Positions 35,157 through 43,732 of a stretch of 64,000 nucleotides of DNA are shown one piece after another. The DNA is from an uncultured Anaerolineae bacterium. Lineage in GTDB: Bacteria > Chloroflexota > Anaerolineae > Aggregatilineales > Phototrophicaceae. The number at the start of each line of letters is the position of its first letter. Position 1 is the stretch's first letter. The notes under the pieces are model-generated. The model worked only from the letters and a program-made list of their open reading frames with translations, had not been told where the DNA came from and did not search any database. The position numbers and the translations under genes were made by a program. The stretch is from positions 1-64,000 of the forward strand of contig CAKQCB010000009.1 of NCBI GenBank assembly GCA_934216615.1, written 5' to 3'.

Positions 35157-35183
35157 TTGACACATATGGCACTCAGATATACT
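35157..35183 (+). promoter_or_regulatory. Promoter of the carotenoid desaturase-like gene
   Basis: TTGACA (35157-35162) and TATACT (35178-35183) are both good elements but 15 bases apart, which is shorter than optimal. A weak TACTCT at 17 bases is an alternative. The short spacing, with the inverted repeat just downstream, suggests controlled use. Confidence 0.5.
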
Positions 35184-35185
35184 CT

Positions 35186-35221
35186 ATTTATAACGTTTAT
35201 AAAAAACTAAACGTTATAAAT
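35186..35221 (+). promoter_or_regulatory. 14-bp inverted repeat over the carotenoid gene start site, operator candidate
   Basis: ATTTATAACGTTTA (35186-35199) and its perfect complement (35208-35221) are separated by eight bases. It begins two bases after the -10, so it covers the expected transcription start, the usual place for a repressor site. Each arm contains the palindrome AACGTT. It is not followed by a T-run, so it is unlikely to be a terminator. Confidence 0.55.
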
Positions 35222-35248
35222 TAAAAACTTAAAAGCGAGTAAATCATC

Positions 35249-36766
35249 ATGAAGCATGCAGTGGGTGATAGGCATTATGAAGTTGCGATTGTAGGTGCGG
35301 GAATTGCAGGGATGGCGACCGCATTACGGTTGCAAATGGCGGGGTTACGCACAGTGGTGCTCGAAGCGCACTCCAAAATTGGCGGGTGTGCAGGCTATTT
35401 TCGACGCAGAGGGTTTTCATTCGATGTCGGCGCGACGACTTTGGTAGACTTCAGCCCTGACGGTGTGAGCCACGACATTTTAGAGGCCATCGGCATAGAA
35501 AACTTCTGCGCTCAAAGTGAAGTATTACCCGGCTATGTAGCGTGGCTTCCTGACCGTAAAGTGACCTTACACCGTGAGATCGAATTGTGGTCAAAAGAGC
35601 GATTAAAACAGCTTGGCGCTTCCCCTGCTCATCAACAATTCTGGTCATTGATCGATCATCTCGCTTCAATTTTCTGGAAGGCAACCCGTAAAGGCATCAA
35701 ACTCCCCATTCAATCCCCCCAAGACATCCTCCGCAATATTCACGCCATCGGCCTGACAAACCTCTCCTTCGCCCGTTACCTCACATGGACAATGGGCGAT
35801 GCGTTACGCTCACATGGCTTACGCGAAGATAAGCCATTGGTTGGCCTACTCTCGATGTTAATCGAAGATACGGTGCATAGCACGGTGGATGAAGCGCCCC
35901 TCATCAACGCAGCGTTAGGCGTGACAATTCGCGGTGCTGGCCTCACCCGTCACTTCGGGGGCATGCGTGGATTTTGGGAATCCTTTTTGAGCGCCTATCG
36001 TTCTGCAGGGGGTGAAATCTACTTCAATCATCAAGTGCAAGACATTCAAGGCCAACATGGACGGTTTCACATCACCGCTCAACGTAGTGATAGACAGCAA
36101 GTTCACATTACCGCAGGTCAAATTGTGAATGGGATTCCTATCTCAGCGCTCGAAAAACTTGCCCCACAAATTATAGGCAAGCGCCTGCAAAGAAAAATTC
36201 AGCGCGATGCCGACCATCTTGGCGGGGCGATTGTGGTCTTTTTAGGCGTGCGCGATGAAGAAGTGAACGAACAAGAATTTACCCATCACCAATTATTGCA
36301 AGACTATGATGCCCCGTTGGGTAACGGCAACAATATGTTTATCTCAGTCTCGTCACAAGATGATGTCCTGAGCGCCCCGCCCCATCACCGCGCCGTCATG
36401 ATCTCAACTCATTGCAACCTTGACGAGTGGAATGATTTATCTGAAGCCGAATACCAGCATAAAAAATGTGAAGTCGGCGAACGGCTCATCCACTTTGCGC
36501 GCCGTGTCTACCCATGTTTGGGGGAACGCCCGCTGGTATATAAAGTTGGCACACCCCGTACCTATGCAGATTTTGCCTTACGGCCACAAGGCGCAGTCGG
36601 TGGTGTTCGCCAAACACGGTTCAACAGCAATCAGTTTGCGGTTCCTCACAATATCGGCATTGAGGGTTTCTGGCTTGTTGGCGATTCGACATTTCCCGGT
36701 CTAGGAACGGTTGCGGGGGTGTTAGGCAGTCGCATCGTAACAGAAGGTGTACTCAAAAACGTATAA
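35249..36766 (+). CDS. Phytoene desaturase/carotenoid isomerase-type FAD oxidoreductase
   Basis: 505 aa. The N-terminal FAD site is VAIVGAGIAGMATALRL (13-29), followed by VVLEAHSKIGG and the FDVGATTLVD segment. The C-terminal FWLVGDSTFPGLGTVAGVLGS closes the flavin site. This belongs to the CrtI/CrtD/CrtISO family that desaturates or isomerises carotenoids; closest in look to CrtD or CrtISO rather than the first-step phytoene desaturase. Other members act on other isoprenoids, so the substrate is inferred. The next gene is a desaturase-fold enzyme 28 bases later. Confidence 0.8.
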   Translation: MKHAVGDRHYEVAIVGAGIAGMATALRLQMAGLRTVVLEAHSKIGGCAGYFRRRGFSFDVGATTLVDFSPDGVSHDILEAIGIENFCAQSEVLPGYVAWLPDRKVTLHREIELWSKERLKQLGASPAHQQFWSLIDHLASIFWKATRKGIKLPIQSPQDILRNIHAIGLTNLSFARYLTWTMGDALRSHGLREDKPLVGLLSMLIEDTVHSTVDEAPLINAALGVTIRGAGLTRHFGGMRGFWESFLSAYRSAGGEIYFNHQVQDIQGQHGRFHITAQRSDRQQVHITAGQIVNGIPISALEKLAPQIIGKRLQRKIQRDADHLGGAIVVFLGVRDEEVNEQEFTHHQLLQDYDAPLGNGNNMFISVSSQDDVLSAPPHHRAVMISTHCNLDEWNDLSEAEYQHKKCEVGERLIHFARRVYPCLGERPLVYKVGTPRTYADFALRPQGAVGGVRQTRFNSNQFAVPHNIGIEGFWLVGDSTFPGLGTVAGVLGSRIVTEGVLKNV

Positions 36767-36782
36767 AGAGCGTATCCATTTC

Positions 36783-36788
36783 AGGAGG
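36783..36788 (+). promoter_or_regulatory. Ribosome site that fixes the desaturase start
   Basis: AGGAGG six bases before the ATG at 36795. The frame is open further upstream, to 36747 inside the previous gene, but that region has no ribosome site. The start at 36795 is therefore used. Confidence 0.85.
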
Positions 36789-36794
36789 ATATTC

Positions 36795-37679
36795 ATGAAC
36801 AGCATCTCTGCAATTGAGCGTAAAACAACCGCAAAACCCGCGCACCATCATCATCACAACCACGAAGCCGATTTCCCCCTGCCCACTTTACAAGAACTTG
36901 GCACAGACCTTTTACAAACCACCCCATCCCAGCGTAGAACGGCGCTCGCCCGTCCCTTCATCGGGCTAGGATTTTATATTCTGGCCGCCGCCTTAGACCT
37001 GTGGTGGTTGACGCCGTTCATCGTGTTTTTGATCTTTGTCGCGGTGGTCACCGTCACGCATGATGTTGTGCACGGCACAATAGGGCTTACCAAACGGCAG
37101 ACCGATCATGCGCTGTTTTGGATGGGCATCGTCTTGATGGAAAGCGGGCATGCGTACAAAATCACACATCATCGCCATCACAGCGCGTTCCCCGCAGAAA
37201 CTGAAGACATTGATCCCGAAGGCTATCCGGCACACATCTCACTGATCGGCGCTGTTTTGTACGGGCCGATTTTTCTTACACGGTTATGGATTTGGGCATG
37301 GGGACAAAGCCACCACAACCGACGTCAACGCGTATGGTTACTGATTGAAGCACTGATTCCATGGGTCATCATCACCCTCGGCATCTCATTCTGGGAACAA
37401 ACCCCCTACATTTTGTTATATGCTGTACTCGCCATCATCGGCAGTTGGGTATACCCTTTGCTCACCGTCTACTTCCCGCATAAAGATTTTGGCGACACCC
37501 CGCTCACCCAAACTCATACCCTACGCGGACGGATCATCCCCGCTATTTTTCTAGAGTTGACCTATCACCTTGAGCATCACTTGTACCCACAAGTGCCCAG
37601 TCATCATCTCAAGACGTTGGCCGAGCGCCTTGATCCGTTTTTTGAGCGTGCAGGCGTCAAAGTATGGCATGTCATTTAA
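36795..37679 (+). CDS. Fatty acid desaturase-fold membrane enzyme, possible carotenoid hydroxylase
   Basis: 294 aa. Residues 17-23 are HHHHHNH, an unusual His cluster before the first helix. Three His boxes follow: HDVVH (89-93), HHRHH (125-129) and HLEHHLYP (258-265); these bind the di-iron centre. About four helices lie near 58-85, 105-118, 146-170 and 186-225. The fold is shared by acyl-lipid desaturases and by carotenoid hydroxylases/ketolases (CrtR, CrtW). The neighbour upstream is a carotenoid-type oxidoreductase, which tilts the call to carotenoid modification. A 15-bp hairpin follows. Confidence 0.75.
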   Translation: MNSISAIERKTTAKPAHHHHHNHEADFPLPTLQELGTDLLQTTPSQRRTALARPFIGLGFYILAAALDLWWLTPFIVFLIFVAVVTVTHDVVHGTIGLTKRQTDHALFWMGIVLMESGHAYKITHHRHHSAFPAETEDIDPEGYPAHISLIGAVLYGPIFLTRLWIWAWGQSHHNRRQRVWLLIEALIPWVIITLGISFWEQTPYILLYAVLAIIGSWVYPLLTVYFPHKDFGDTPLTQTHTLRGRIIPAIFLELTYHLEHHLYPQVPSHHLKTLAERLDPFFERAGVKVWHVI

Positions 37680-37682
37680 AGC

Positions 37683-37722
37683 ATGAGAGCAGCGTCTCCA
37701 CACTTCAAGACGCTGCTCTCAT
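37683..37722. terminator. Hairpin after the desaturase gene
   Basis: Fifteen-base perfect arms (37683-37697, 37708-37722). The following bases are only moderately T-rich (CTAATATTTG). Confidence 0.7.
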
Positions 37723-37798
37723 CTAATATTTGTGTGGTCGCACACGAGGCGATAAAGCGCTACAGTAGTAAGAGATATTGGACGTTGTATGGAGTGAA

Positions 37799-38632
37799 AT
37801 GATGTCCCCCTGTTTTATTCGCAAAGTTCAAAATGGCGTTTTATCCCCAGTCGAGTACGAAGCGGATTCACTCGCGACCGCAGCGGAATTTGAACCGGTG
37901 GGCATTTATACCGTCACTAACACCTACAATCATGACCAAGTCCTCAAGCTGGATGCTCACCTCACCCGTATGGAAGATTCAGCGCATCGTTCAGGCATGG
38001 ATATCCAGTTAGATAAAAAGGCGCTTCGCAAGGCCTTACGAGAAGTGATAGAAGCTTCTGGGTTTGAGGATGTGCGCTTTCGCATCACGATACCCGCATC
38101 TGCACCTGATACATGGATCATGTCTGTAGAACCTTTCCAACCACCCAGTCCGTCGGTGTATTCAGATGGGGTGAAAGTGGTTACACTCACCGAAACCGCA
38201 CGCCATAACCCCGCCGCCAAAACCACAGACTGGATGAAAGACCGTCGCGCAGTTGAAACGCAGTTGGGGAAAGACATCTATACTGCGCTACTGGTCAGCC
38301 CTGAAGGGGATATTCTCGAAGGCTTGAGCAGTAACTTTTACGCCATCATCAACGATCAGCTTTTTACAGCGGGTGAAGGGGTTCTGGCAGGGATCGCCCA
38401 GCAGATCGTTTTTGAAGTCGCCACAAACATCATCCCCGTGATCAAAACCGCCCCTCACATAGATCAGTGTGTGATCATGCAAGAGGCGTTTTTAACCAGT
38501 GCCAGTCGGGGCATCATGCCTGTAGTTCAAATTGATGAGGTTGTTCTAGGCGACGGCACGCCTGGCCCTAAAACGAAGGCATTATGGCAAGCGTATCAAG
38601 TGTGGGTGAAGACCCATCTCGAACCGATCTGA
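37799..38632 (+). CDS. Class IV aminotransferase (branched-chain or D-amino acid type)
   Basis: 277 aa from the ATG at 37799, chosen because GGAG lies four bases before it; a start at 37778 has none. The PLP-IV fold is shown by FEPVGIYTVTNTYNH, the Lys region around TDWMKDRRAVE, LEGLSSNFYAI and a glycine-rich FTAGEGVLAGIAQ. Members include IlvE, DAAT and 4-amino-4-deoxychorismate lyase. The SSNF motif and absence of pab genes make an aminotransferase the better reading. It ends one base before the convergent methyltransferase gene. Confidence 0.85.
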   Translation: MMSPCFIRKVQNGVLSPVEYEADSLATAAEFEPVGIYTVTNTYNHDQVLKLDAHLTRMEDSAHRSGMDIQLDKKALRKALREVIEASGFEDVRFRITIPASAPDTWIMSVEPFQPPSPSVYSDGVKVVTLTETARHNPAAKTTDWMKDRRAVETQLGKDIYTALLVSPEGDILEGLSSNFYAIINDQLFTAGEGVLAGIAQQIVFEVATNIIPVIKTAPHIDQCVIMQEAFLTSASRGIMPVVQIDEVVLGDGTPGPKTKALWQAYQVWVKTHLEPI

Positions 38633-38633
38633 C

Positions 38634-39533
38634 TTATTCGACAGGCGCTTTAAAGTCATAAATTTGATTGCGCACCGCATAGCGGGTGTTTTCTTGGGTA
38701 CACACCATAAAATCACCCTCACGACGCAGGTCGGCTTTACAGATAGGGCATGCGAAAATATCGCCCGTATCCAGCTTGCGCGGGGATTCGCCCACGGCGG
38801 TATTCTGCGTGAAGATGCTAGGGGAATATAGCAGGTTTGTCCGCTGAAGCAGGCTATCCGCTTTGGCGAGTAAACCCGCAGGAATCGTGCGTTTGAGCGC
38901 ACCGAGACGGAAATAAGACACTGGAACCTGCTGGTTCACTCTAAAACCTGCGGTGACGAGCTGTTGACGAATATCGTCAGGGTGAAAGTCATAATTCAAC
39001 TTCACAAATTCGATTGGCTCTAAATCATGTGGGTTCCATGTTTGCCGTTTTAACGCGTAGCGTAGGACGGACTTCAAATTGCGTTTGTTGGCATGTTCAA
39101 GGATGAAGGTTCCGTTCGGAACCAAGATACGGCGCACTTCAGCGAGAACTTGTTCCACATGCGCCATGTGATGAATCACGCGGATCATCGACGCGCCATC
39201 AAAAACCCCTGCCTTAAATGGCAAGTTATACGCATCTGCCGCGACATAAATATAGCGCACACCCCGCCCTAATTGTTTTTGCGCATATTCCACTTGTGAA
39301 AAGGAATAGTCCAACATGACCACTTGGTCATACATGTGATACTCTTCCGTCAGACGGCCGAACCCGCCACCCACTTCAAGCAGGCGTTTGCCGTGTTCCG
39401 GCAGTAGGCGCTTTAAGGCGATGCGTTCAACGCGATCTTCATAGTCACGCCCACGACCTTCCCAGAAATCGGTTCGGTAGTTAGAGCCTTCATAATCACA
39501 AATGGGGGGCTGAATATCATGTGGTTGGGTCAT
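38634..39533 (-). CDS. SAM methyltransferase with C-terminal Trm112-like zinc segment
   Basis: 299 aa from the ATG at 39533; the frame extends 12 codons further but without a ribosome site. Motif I is RLLEVGGGFGRLTE, then MLDYSFSQ, and the FDGASMIRVIHHM block, all of the Methyltransf_11 fold. The last 50 residues hold ACPICKADLRR and a further Cys in FMVCTQ, resembling a Trm112-type zinc-binding module fused to the enzyme. Substrate unknown; small molecules such as quinones or lipids are typical. Confidence 0.8.
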   Translation of the reverse strand: MTQPHDIQPPICDYEGSNYRTDFWEGRGRDYEDRVERIALKRLLPEHGKRLLEVGGGFGRLTEEYHMYDQVVMLDYSFSQVEYAQKQLGRGVRYIYVAADAYNLPFKAGVFDGASMIRVIHHMAHVEQVLAEVRRILVPNGTFILEHANKRNLKSVLRYALKRQTWNPHDLEPIEFVKLNYDFHPDDIRQQLVTAGFRVNQQVPVSYFRLGALKRTIPAGLLAKADSLLQRTNLLYSPSIFTQNTAVGESPRKLDTGDIFACPICKADLRREGDFMVCTQENTRYAVRNQIYDFKAPVE

Positions 39534-39609
39534 AGCACCATCACCCTCTACAAAACACAAACATGGCATTGTAGATGATGATTTCCCTTGCTGTACAGGT
39601 AAAAAACTG

Positions 39610-39636
39610 AATACAGGCGGTTTACCCGCCTGTATT
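39610..39636 (-). terminator. Terminator overlapping the end of a membrane protein gene
   Basis: Eleven-base arms (39610-39620, 39626-39636) surround the TAA stop of the minus-strand gene. The last codons of the gene form the first arm. A TTTTTT run follows after four bases. Confidence 0.7.
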
Positions 39637-40677
39637 AAAACTTTCAGGGGAAAGCGGTGTCACTTCAGGGACGATATAAATCGGCGTGATGTTAGCCTCT
39701 GCGCTTGCAGGTTCTTCAGTGGCGACGACTTCAAACGTTTCGATGGGGGTCTCTGCGACAGGCACAGTGACTTCCGGCGTTTGAGCGGGGTTGAGTTCAA
39801 GAGAACGGATCAACGCATACGCACCGCTGAAATAATGCGATGCAACCCCCTGCTCATTCATCGCCTGCATGGCTTGAGCGTTCATTTCCGTGGGGTTGGT
39901 CTGTTGATACAGTTCAGGGCGTAACAGTTCATCGAGCGCGGGAATCCCACCTTGTTGCACCATCCCCGTTTCCAGAGGAATATTCTGCTGCGGAACAGGG
40001 ATATTGCCCAAGGTATACCCTACCCCTGCCGTTTGTGCATAACCCGGCCATGGGTCGAGGCTGTAATCATTTTGCGCCAACAAGTCAATCGTCTGCCCTG
40101 CTAAAACAGCGTCCACCATCACGCGGGCTTCTTCGAAATTCCCCGGCAGGTTATACAACGCGCGCACCAGCGGTTCAAACGTCAGGCGTAGATTATTGAT
40201 CGGATCATGAAGCTGGGTATCGCTGATGGGAATCACCGCCCGCACATCCAGCGCAACATCCAACATTTGATCGACAGGCACATCTAAATCAAGACGGACG
40301 TTCAGCTCAAGACCTTCGGGTAAAGACAATGCTACCTGCGCATTGTTCAACTGGCCGACGCCGGGCAAGGTGATGTTTGCATTCACATTCAAGGGGACGG
40401 GTTCAGTCAACGTCACGACGGTATTGGTTTCCAACGGGATGTTCAACACAACGGGAATTTGATCGCGCACGGGAATCGTCCAGTCGATGGTGGATTCATC
40501 CAAGCCGACAAAACTGCTGTGCAGTCCTGCCACCAAAGGTGTGACGATATTATTCTTGATGTCAAAAATGAATAAGACCAGCGCGATCACCACCGCAAGT
40601 AGCACCAAATTCACGATGAATGAAAAAATAATCATGAAATTCTTGAGAAAGCTACCGAGCGCTTTGATGACCCGCAT
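39622..40677 (-). CDS. Membrane-anchored protein, unknown function
   Basis: 351 aa. One helix (about 14-37) is followed by a long extracellular part. Residues 60-200 are beta-rich with repeating Pro/Val/Leu strands (VTLTEPVPLNVNANITLPG, LNVRLDLDVPVD) and repeated Asn/Asp turns, like a stacked beta domain. Residues 295-351 are acidic, with Thr/Pro/Glu. No motif is recognised. It is flanked by a methyltransferase and an enoyl-CoA hydratase gene with which no functional link is evident. Confidence 0.6.
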   Translation of the reverse strand: MRVIKALGSFLKNFMIIFSFIVNLVLLAVVIALVLFIFDIKNNIVTPLVAGLHSSFVGLDESTIDWTIPVRDQIPVVLNIPLETNTVVTLTEPVPLNVNANITLPGVGQLNNAQVALSLPEGLELNVRLDLDVPVDQMLDVALDVRAVIPISDTQLHDPINNLRLTFEPLVRALYNLPGNFEEARVMVDAVLAGQTIDLLAQNDYSLDPWPGYAQTAGVGYTLGNIPVPQQNIPLETGMVQQGGIPALDELLRPELYQQTNPTEMNAQAMQAMNEQGVASHYFSGAYALIRSLELNPAQTPEVTVPVAETPIETFEVVATEEPASAEANITPIYIVPEVTPLSPESFNTGG

Positions 40678-40790
40678 GGAAATATCCTTAAAAAAGGTGG
40701 TGTGTGGATTAAACTGAATCAGGACTATAGCTTACAAATACAATCTCAGACAGGCAATCTGTCAAAAGTCATAGGCATGTTACAAAAACC

Positions 40791-41573
40791 TCACTTATGC
40801 GTCCAAACAGGCGCGCGTTTTTCGACGAAGGCTTTAAAGCCTTCAGCCCCATCGGGACTCATGAAGATCGCACGTTGATATTCCGCTTCTTGCTGGAGCG
40901 CGCTGGCATACGTGCCATCCAAGGCTTTGAGCAAGGCCGCTTTCGCGTATCGTAACGACTGTGGTGCTTGTCGGCTGATCTGCGTGGCATATGCCAAGAC
41001 ATCTGCTTGAAAACTTTCGTTCACAAGCACACGGTTGGCTAAACCGATCTGAACCGCTTCTTGAGCTTCAACATCTCGCCCTGTAAATAACATCTCCAAA
41101 GCGCGCCCTGTCCCAATCAGACGTGGCAAGAGATAGGTTCCGCCTCCATCGGGAATTAGGCCGATGCGTACAAATAATTCAGCAAACTTTCCTCGTTCAC
41201 TCACAAGGCGAATATCGCAAGCCAGCGCCATATCACAGCCGATTCCGGCAGCATACCCATCGACTGCCCCAATCACAGGCCAAGAAGATGAGCGAATCGC
41301 CTTCAGCGTGGGCGCGTAGACCTCAACCAGTCGCTGATAGGCCGAATCTGCCGTGAAGCCCGCAGACAAGGCTTTTTTCAAATCTGCGCCCGAACAGAAC
41401 GCGCCCCCCGCCCCTGTCAATACGATACAGCGCGTACCATCATCCTCGCAGGCTTGTAATGCCTCGCGCAAGGCGTTCATCAAGTCGTCGTCTACAGCGT
41501 TGCGCACTTCGGGGCGGTTGAGCGTGAGAATGGTCACCGCGTCATGACGTTCGATCAATAAACTTTCCGACAT
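40791..41573 (-). CDS. Enoyl-CoA hydratase/isomerase family protein
   Basis: 260 aa, standard crotonase length. The oxyanion-hole segments are GAFCSGADLK (about 57-66) and AVDGYAAGIGCDMALACD (103-120), followed by KFAELFVRIGLIPDGGGTYLLPR with the family Glu/Asp region. It hydrates or isomerises enoyl-CoA thioesters, probably in beta-oxidation or a related degradation path. The DGGGTYLL segment resembles PaaG-like isomerases. The small membrane protein gene lies 42 bases upstream on the same strand. Confidence 0.9.
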   Translation of the reverse strand: MSESLLIERHDAVTILTLNRPEVRNAVDDDLMNALREALQACEDDGTRCIVLTGAGGAFCSGADLKKALSAGFTADSAYQRLVEVYAPTLKAIRSSSWPVIGAVDGYAAGIGCDMALACDIRLVSERGKFAELFVRIGLIPDGGGTYLLPRLIGTGRALEMLFTGRDVEAQEAVQIGLANRVLVNESFQADVLAYATQISRQAPQSLRYAKAALLKALDGTYASALQQEAEYQRAIFMSPDGAEGFKAFVEKRAPVWTHK

Positions 41574-41615
41574 TACAAAATCCTTTTCTCTAAAAACGAT
41601 TTTTAAGTGAGGCTG

Positions 41616-42086
41616 TTATTTAGGCACAGGGTCTTTCTTGATCGGCGTTGTTTTGGCTTTCAACGTTTTTTGCAAGTCGTTTACCAAGATGTCCTTATTC
41701 AGAAAGTCGCCCCGCATCGGGATATATAAATACAGTGCAAATGGCACGGGAAGCAATGCCGCGACGGAGTTACCATTCGCCAATAACATAAAAATGATCA
41801 CTGCAAACGCGAGATACACCACAACCTGCCCCTGCGGGTTTACCCCACTGGGCACATCAGCGCGGATGATGGTCTGGTTATTTTTACGCTCCACCTTTCC
41901 ACGCACTTTGGTACGGCGGTGAATATTCAATACGACAGGGCGCGAGATCGACAAGAGAAAGTTTCCACTTTTATCAATCCACCCATCCATTTCAGGGCGT
42001 GTACTCGTCCCCTTCGCATGTAAACGCTCGTTTAGCTCACTCATACACTGAGCAAACGTCTTTTCGGAATATAACTCTATGTACAA
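41616..42086 (-). CDS. Small membrane protein, unknown function
   Basis: 156 aa. A soluble N-terminal domain (1-92, with SISRPVVLNIHRR and KNNQTIIRADV strands) is followed by two close helices (about 96-130) and a basic C-terminal tail. No motif is recognised. It sits between an SDR gene (20 bases upstream) and the enoyl-CoA hydratase gene, so it is probably on their transcript. Confidence 0.6.
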   Translation of the reverse strand: MYIELYSEKTFAQCMSELNERLHAKGTSTRPEMDGWIDKSGNFLLSISRPVVLNIHRRTKVRGKVERKNNQTIIRADVPSGVNPQGQVVVYLAFAVIIFMLLANGNSVAALLPVPFALYLYIPMRGDFLNKDILVNDLQKTLKAKTTPIKKDPVPK

Positions 42087-42106
42087 CGGTGAAACACTCC
42101 ATCAAC

Positions 42107-42874
42107 TTATAAACTCGGAACAGTCATTCCGCCATCGACGACAAATACTTGCCCCGTCGCAAAATTAGATGCGCTCGAGGCTAAATAAACGGCCATGCCT
42201 GCGATATCATCGGGTTCGCCAATGCGGTTTAAGGGGGTACGGCTCATCACACTCTCTAACACCACTTCATTATCCCACAGCGCTTGGGCAAATTTCGTTT
42301 TGATCAGGCCCGGAGCAATCGCATTGACATAGATTTTATCACTTGCAAGTTCCATCGCGAGGGTTTGTGTCAGGCTGTTCATGGCCGCTTTTGACATGCT
42401 GTAAATTCCCTGCATACGGCCCGGTCGTAGCCCGTTCACCGAAGAAATATTGATGATCTTTCCGCCCCCTTGCGAACGCATGATGGGGACAACTGCTTGT
42501 GTCAACCACATCGTACCCATGATGTTCACTTCGATGATCTTCTGCCACAGGCCATCATCGGCATCTAAAATAGGGCCAAAATGCGGGTTTGTCGCCGCGT
42601 TGTTCACCAAAATATCGACGCGCCCATAATGCGCAACGACCGATTCGACTAAATGGGCTAACGCGCTTTTATCGCCATTATGGGCGGCGAAAGCAACAGC
42701 ATCTCCACCTTGTTGACGGATCGCCTCCGCAACGCTCTCTACGCCGTCCTGTTTACGACTGCTGACCGCGACTTTTGCCCCGTGTTGTGCGAACGCTTCG
42801 GCAATCGCCTGTCCAATCCCACGTGAACCACCGGTAATGATGGCAACTTTTCCACTTAAATCAAATAAGGACAT
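42107..42874 (-). CDS. Short-chain dehydrogenase/reductase (SDR)
   Basis: 255 aa, classical SDR. The cofactor motif is TGGSRGIG (14-21) and the structural NNAA is at 91-94; catalytic Ser144/145, Tyr158 and Lys162 are all present in ISSVNGLRP and YSMSK. Ser39-Arg40 after strand 2 suggests NADP(H). The C-terminal VVDGGMTV is typical of the FabG/glucose-1-dehydrogenase group. The substrate cannot be named. It heads a possible SDR - membrane protein - enoyl-CoA hydratase transcript. Confidence 0.92.
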   Translation of the reverse strand: MSLFDLSGKVAIITGGSRGIGQAIAEAFAQHGAKVAVSSRKQDGVESVAEAIRQQGGDAVAFAAHNGDKSALAHLVESVVAHYGRVDILVNNAATNPHFGPILDADDGLWQKIIEVNIMGTMWLTQAVVPIMRSQGGGKIINISSVNGLRPGRMQGIYSMSKAAMNSLTQTLAMELASDKIYVNAIAPGLIKTKFAQALWDNEVVLESVMSRTPLNRIGEPDDIAGMAVYLASSASNFATGQVFVVDGGMTVPSL

Positions 42875-42964
42875 GATCTAGTTCTCCAAAATCTAGTTTA
42901 TGATTCGGGATTATAGCTTGTCCTGATGTCCGTCTCTAAGTTTGCTCAAGCGAGAAAAAAACCG

Positions 42965-43600
42965 ATGAAATTCTATGATATCACCCGCACCATCACCCCA
43001 CAGACGGCGGTATGGCCGCAAGTTGCTTCCCCTGAAATCGAAACGGTACTTCAGATACAAGAGGGGTTTTCGGTCAACTTGACCCAACTTCACCTCAGCC
43101 CGCATACAGGCACCCATGCCGATGCGTATTTTCACTATGAACAAGAGGGTGAACACCCCGCAAAGATGCCTCTTGAAAGTTACATCGGGCATTGTCATGT
43201 AGTCAGCACCCATAAACATAACGGGGCGCTGTTGCCTTCAGACTTTCCGATCTTAGAATCTGTGACCACCCTCGAACGGCTCTTGATCCACACCCCTATC
43301 AGCGACATCCCGCATCACAGCTTCCCTGAAACATTCCCCTATTTAAGCGTCCAGTTATTGACGTGGTTAAAATCAAAAGGGTGTGTTCTGGTCGGGCTGG
43401 ATTCGCCTTCGGTGGATGCGCTCGAGAGCAAAACGTTGGATTGTCACCACGCGCTGAAGACGCTGGGCATGGTCAATTTAGAATTTCTAGATTTACGTCA
43501 TGTGCCGGATGGAGAATATGAACTCATCGCCCTACCGCTCAAATTGGATCAAACCTGCGCTTCACCTGTGCGCGCTGTGCTCAGGACGCTCAACGCATGA
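42965..43600 (+). CDS. Cyclase family protein (kynurenine formamidase-like)
   Basis: 211 aa from the ATG at 42965 (MKFYDITRTI), which begins like family members; the frame also runs 13 codons upstream. The metal motif HTGTHAD (47-53) matches H-x-G-T-H-x-D of the manganese/zinc cyclase family. The best-known members are KynB (N-formylkynurenine hydrolysis) and isatin hydrolase. No other tryptophan-degradation gene is present, so kynurenine as the substrate is uncertain. Divergent from the SDR gene across about 90 bases. Confidence 0.82.
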   Translation: MKFYDITRTITPQTAVWPQVASPEIETVLQIQEGFSVNLTQLHLSPHTGTHADAYFHYEQEGEHPAKMPLESYIGHCHVVSTHKHNGALLPSDFPILESVTTLERLLIHTPISDIPHHSFPETFPYLSVQLLTWLKSKGCVLVGLDSPSVDALESKTLDCHHALKTLGMVNLEFLDLRHVPDGEYELIALPLKLDQTCASPVRAVLRTLNA

Positions 43601-43732
43601 TAAAACAGACTTCACGCCGTTTGAGATGCGTAGAATTTGCGACAGTTGTTTAGAGATATAAATATTCACCCACGATTGCATCAAACAGCAGTACACTAAT
43701 ATCAGCGCTTGTTGATCTGTGGATTCAAACTC

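Noticed and set aside
34847..35248. Lysine riboswitch upstream of aspartate kinase
   Set aside because: The conserved lysine aptamer blocks are not visible. The leader instead has a Met/Thr-rich ORF and attenuator stems.
36747..36794. Earlier start of the desaturase gene
   Set aside because: It overlaps the previous gene and lacks a ribosome site, whereas AGGAGG precedes the ATG at 36795.
37683..37722. Attenuator for the aminotransferase gene
   Set aside because: No leader ORF or alternative pairing was seen; the hairpin directly follows the desaturase gene and fits a terminator.
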